Origin: a candidate division NPL-UPA2 bacterium
GTDB lineage: Bacteria > Bacillota > UBA994
Direction: 5' to 3'
Assembly (NCBI GenBank): GCA_018725205.1
Contig: QLUB01000035.1
Span: 1-14,946 of the forward strand
Length of the DNA: 14,946 nucleotides
The first letter of the stretch is position 1, and the number at the start of each line of letters is the position of its first letter. The translations under genes were made by a program, and so were the position numbers. Below the pieces are notes generated by a model. That model saw nothing but the letters and a program-made list of their open reading frames with translations. It was not told where the DNA came from and did not search any database. Shown here in pieces: positions 13,286-14,946 of this stretch.

Positions 13286-14686
13286 CTAGAGGGCGCGCGC
13301 TATATTTATGGAGCCGTGTACTGATTTGGCCTCCACTTCCAGCCAGTGCGCAAAGGCACCTTCGCTCTTGGCCTGTAGTCTCTTTCCTACCATGTGTCGG
13401 ACGACGTCTACCTTAAGGCCTAAACCCTCCGCCTGTACGGAGCCATGCATATTGGCACCCTTAATCCTGACACCAACTTCCTTGCTGTCCCCAAGCCGCA
13501 GGGTGATGCTGCCGTTCACGGTGTCTAGGGACATTGCCCCCGCTTGCAGTGTGGGACAGGTAACGACTAGGCTGCCGTTAACCGTACGGCACTTGACGTT
13601 TGGCGCCCCCCCGGTTAACTCCACGCGTCCGTTCACGGAGGACAGGCTAATCTCGCTGGCCACACTCTCGACCGCTATTTGGCCGTTTGTAGTGCTGGCC
13701 CGAATCCGCTTGGCAGTGACCTCCTTGACGCGCACGCTCCCATTTACGGCGCTTAAGTCAAGGTCATAGGTAAGGGCTTGCGGCAGACGCAGATGAAAAT
13801 TGACGGCGCGCGCCTGACCAAACACTTTTTTGGCGGCAATTACTAGTCCTTCGGCAGTTGCTTCTACCGAGTAGAGACGCTCTCTTAGCCGTTCGGCCTC
13901 GGTAACGTTGTTTGCGCGTGCGGATTTCTCTGCGGCTAGGTGCCACTTCGAGTCGCTAGTACGCTCAACTGCTATGCGTCCGTTAACTCCGCGCACTATA
14001 ATGTGAGGCACAGGGACGTCAGGCAGCTTACCTGATAGATTTTCTTGCCAGTGGTATGTTTGCCCTCCTCCTAGAGCGCTGATAACAGAGGCCAGCACTC
14101 CTCCTTCAGGCTCACGGCGGTCATCTTCTTCGTCTTCTGTCTCGTCTTCATCGTCGTCCTCGTCTTCATCTTCCTCTGCTTGGTCAGCTTCAGTTTCCTT
14201 AAGGTCATGCTGGATTTCCTCTACCTCATGCTGCATCTCCTCGACTTCTTCTTGTATGTTCTCAAGCTCCTCTTCCATACTCTCGAGTTCTTCTTCTGCC
14301 TCCTCGGCTAAAGCTCCCTTAGCTTTGTCTTGGCGTAGTCGCTGCTTAAGCTCTTGCTTCATTTCCTTGAGCCGCACTTTCGCCTCTCGCAATTGCTCCC
14401 GCATCTCATCGCGCGCCCGATGAACTAGCTCGCGCGCTTGTTCCTTTGTACCCTTCTGTTCTTCACGCAATGCCTCGTTGGCTCGGCGTACCGCCTCCTT
14501 AGCTTCCTTGCGCGCTCGTTCCGCTACTTCGCGCACAGTGTCGCGCAGGTCACTAAAGAATGCACCTTCGGATTCACGGGGACGATCCCGGGCGGGCAGC
14601 GCGGCATTCAGCAGGCGGGTCGCCTCGTCCGTAGTGATCTTCCCGTCTCGCAGCATCTCCAAAATCATTTTGGCCTCTTCACTCAT
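13286..14686 (-). CDS. YvlB/LiaX-like protein: SHOCT-like helix, coiled coil, acidic linker, DUF4097 beta domain
   Basis: A 466-residue protein, most like the YvlB/LiaX group that is tied to cell-envelope stress responses in Bacilli. Residues 1-30 (EEAKMILEMLRDGKITTDEATRLLNAA) are the N-terminal YvlB-type domain. Residues about 45-165 are a charged coiled coil. Residues 166-193 are an acidic run rich in Glu and Asp. From about 225 to the end is a DUF4097 beta-helix, with repeated VNG/TNG/HG turns at 234, 314, 333, 351, 369, 390, 413 and 456, roughly 18-23 residues apart in the core. No signal peptide or TM segment is visible, so export is not evident. ATG 14686 follows AAGGAGG. Expression should be strong from the near-consensus promoter upstream. 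No LiaRS-like two-component system is in the window. Confidence 0.88.
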   Translation of the reverse strand: MSEEAKMILEMLRDGKITTDEATRLLNAALPARDRPRESEGAFFSDLRDTVREVAERARKEAKEAVRRANEALREEQKGTKEQARELVHRARDEMREQLREAKVRLKEMKQELKQRLRQDKAKGALAEEAEEELESMEEELENIQEEVEEMQHEVEEIQHDLKETEADQAEEDEDEDDDEDETEDEEDDRREPEGGVLASVISALGGGQTYHWQENLSGKLPDVPVPHIIVRGVNGRIAVERTSDSKWHLAAEKSARANNVTEAERLRERLYSVEATAEGLVIAAKKVFGQARAVNFHLRLPQALTYDLDLSAVNGSVRVKEVTAKRIRASTTNGQIAVESVASEISLSSVNGRVELTGGAPNVKCRTVNGSLVVTCPTLQAGAMSLDTVNGSITLRLGDSKEVGVRIKGANMHGSVQAEGLGLKVDVVRHMVGKRLQAKSEGAFAHWLEVEAKSVHGSINIARAL

Positions 14687-14698
14687 GCTAGCACCTCC

Positions 14699-14727
14699 TT
14701 AATATATTATAGGCTAGCTATTATAAT
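14699..14727 (+). promoter_or_regulatory. Possible divergent plus-strand promoter
   Basis: TTAATA (14699-14704), a 17-base spacer and TATAAT (14722-14727) read on the plus strand, using the same palindromic bases as the DUF4097 promoter. The -35 matches in four of six positions. It would start a transcript near 14734 leading to the terminator at 14897-14936. Confidence 0.35.
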
Positions 14728-14733
14728 AGTCAA
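14706..14733 (-). promoter_or_regulatory. Strong promoter of the DUF4097 gene with a palindrome in the spacer
   Basis: On the minus strand TTGACT, a 16-base spacer and TATAAT (consensus -10). The spacer contains most of the 12-bp palindrome CTATTATAATAG (14719-14730 region) next to GCTAGC. The predicted start (about 14699) falls in or next to the ribosome site AAGGAGG, so the leader is very short, about 13 bases. The palindrome could be an operator; that is inference. Confidence 0.8.
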
Positions 14734-14769
14734 GAGGGCAAGGTGTGTTACAAAAAGAAGAACGAAATC

Positions 14770-14783
14770 GCTATCGCGATAGC
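14770..14783. repeat. 14-bp perfect palindrome
   Basis: GCTATCGCGATAGC is an exact palindrome, followed by TTTT. As a hairpin it gives only five pairs with a CGCG loop, so it suits a dimeric protein-binding site better than a terminator. It lies about 85 bases upstream of the DUF4097 start codon, outside the core promoter. Confidence 0.5.
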
Positions 14784-14896
14784 TTTTGGGGTTGTTTTTC
14801 CGCCATACATCTGTTAGCATACAAAGAAAATGCGACCAGAAATTATTGAATCCCCATAGACAAGAATAGCTACTGAAAATTTTGCGATACTTGCTC

Positions 14897-14936
14897 AAGG
14901 CTTAATCTCTACTATTAATGGAGGTTGAGCCTTTTT
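14897..14936 (+). terminator. Plus-strand intrinsic terminator without an annotated gene
   Basis: AAGGCTTAATCTC and GAGGTTGAGCCTT pair as a 13-bp stem with two G-U wobbles valid only in plus-strand RNA (loop about 10 bases), followed by TTTTTCG. On the minus strand the same positions become C-A mismatches and there is no T-run, so the direction is plus. Confidence 0.75.
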
Positions 14937-14946
14937 CGCGCAAAAC

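Larger units (their letters stand above)
14734..14936 (+). ncRNA. Candidate small non-coding transcript
   Basis: Between the possible promoter and the plus-strand terminator lie about 200 AT-rich bases with no supported gene: the only plus-strand frame with ATG is nine codons (MRPEIIESP) without a ribosome site. It contains the 14-bp palindrome GCTATCGCGATAGC (14770-14783). I recognise no known RNA family. The evidence is only the promoter-terminator pair. Confidence 0.3.

Noticed and set aside
14707..14898. 63-residue minus-strand frame MSKYRKIFSSY...
   Set aside because: TTG start without a ribosome site, AT-rich, and it overlaps the DUF4097 promoter and the palindrome.

Overview
This 14.9 kb window is bacterial chromosomal DNA, most likely from a Bacillota (Firmicutes) member of the Clostridia type. 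The evidence is a T-box leader in front of serS, strong GGAGG-type ribosome binding sites, a YabE-like G5/3D cell-wall protein, a YvlB/LiaX-like protein and an MgsA, all at moderate to high GC. I cannot name a genus. There is no phage, transposon, CRISPR array or obvious foreign island; gene density and base composition are even, except for an AT-rich stretch after about 14,700.

Layout. Positions 1-48 hold the first 16 codons of a minus-strand gene that runs off the edge. ilvD (170-1873, minus) follows, then a 250-base leader without a clear regulatory element. From 4989 down to 2126, all on the minus strand, lies a compact translation module: a T-box leader with a UCC (Ser) specifier, serS, tRNA-Ser(UGA), tRNA-Ser(GCU), tRNA-Arg(ACG), tRNA-Arg(CCU), tadA, tRNA-Ser(CGA), tRNA-Ser(GGA) and a strong intrinsic terminator. 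All four serine isoacceptors sit beside their synthetase. TadA, the A34 deaminase of tRNA-Arg(ACG), lies among the tRNAs, one tRNA gene away from its own substrate gene. Two further good promoters inside the cluster should let the tRNAs be made independently of the T-box.

From 5110 the window holds mainly housekeeping metabolism: a class I aminotransferase (plus), an ECF-type sigma factor (minus) that overlaps its 3' end, a small one-TM protein (plus) diverging from the sigma gene, an MBL-fold hydrolase (minus), a D-2-hydroxyacid dehydrogenase (plus), and the shikimate pair aroA-aroC (minus, translationally coupled, 8-base overlap). A DUF1858 cysteine protein (plus) diverges from aroA. Then come a membrane-anchored G5/3D protein, methylglyoxal synthase and a 466-residue coiled-coil/DUF4097 protein, all minus.

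The final 260 bases have a near-consensus promoter for the DUF4097 gene, overlapping a 12-bp palindrome, plus a plus-strand intrinsic terminator with no gene in front of it. This may mark a roughly 200-nt non-coding transcript. The most interesting items are the serine-decoding/TadA module, the T-box whose discriminator-pairing base is U although all four tRNA-Ser carry G73, the orphan ECF sigma factor, the LiaX-like protein with its palindromic promoter, and the candidate small RNA.
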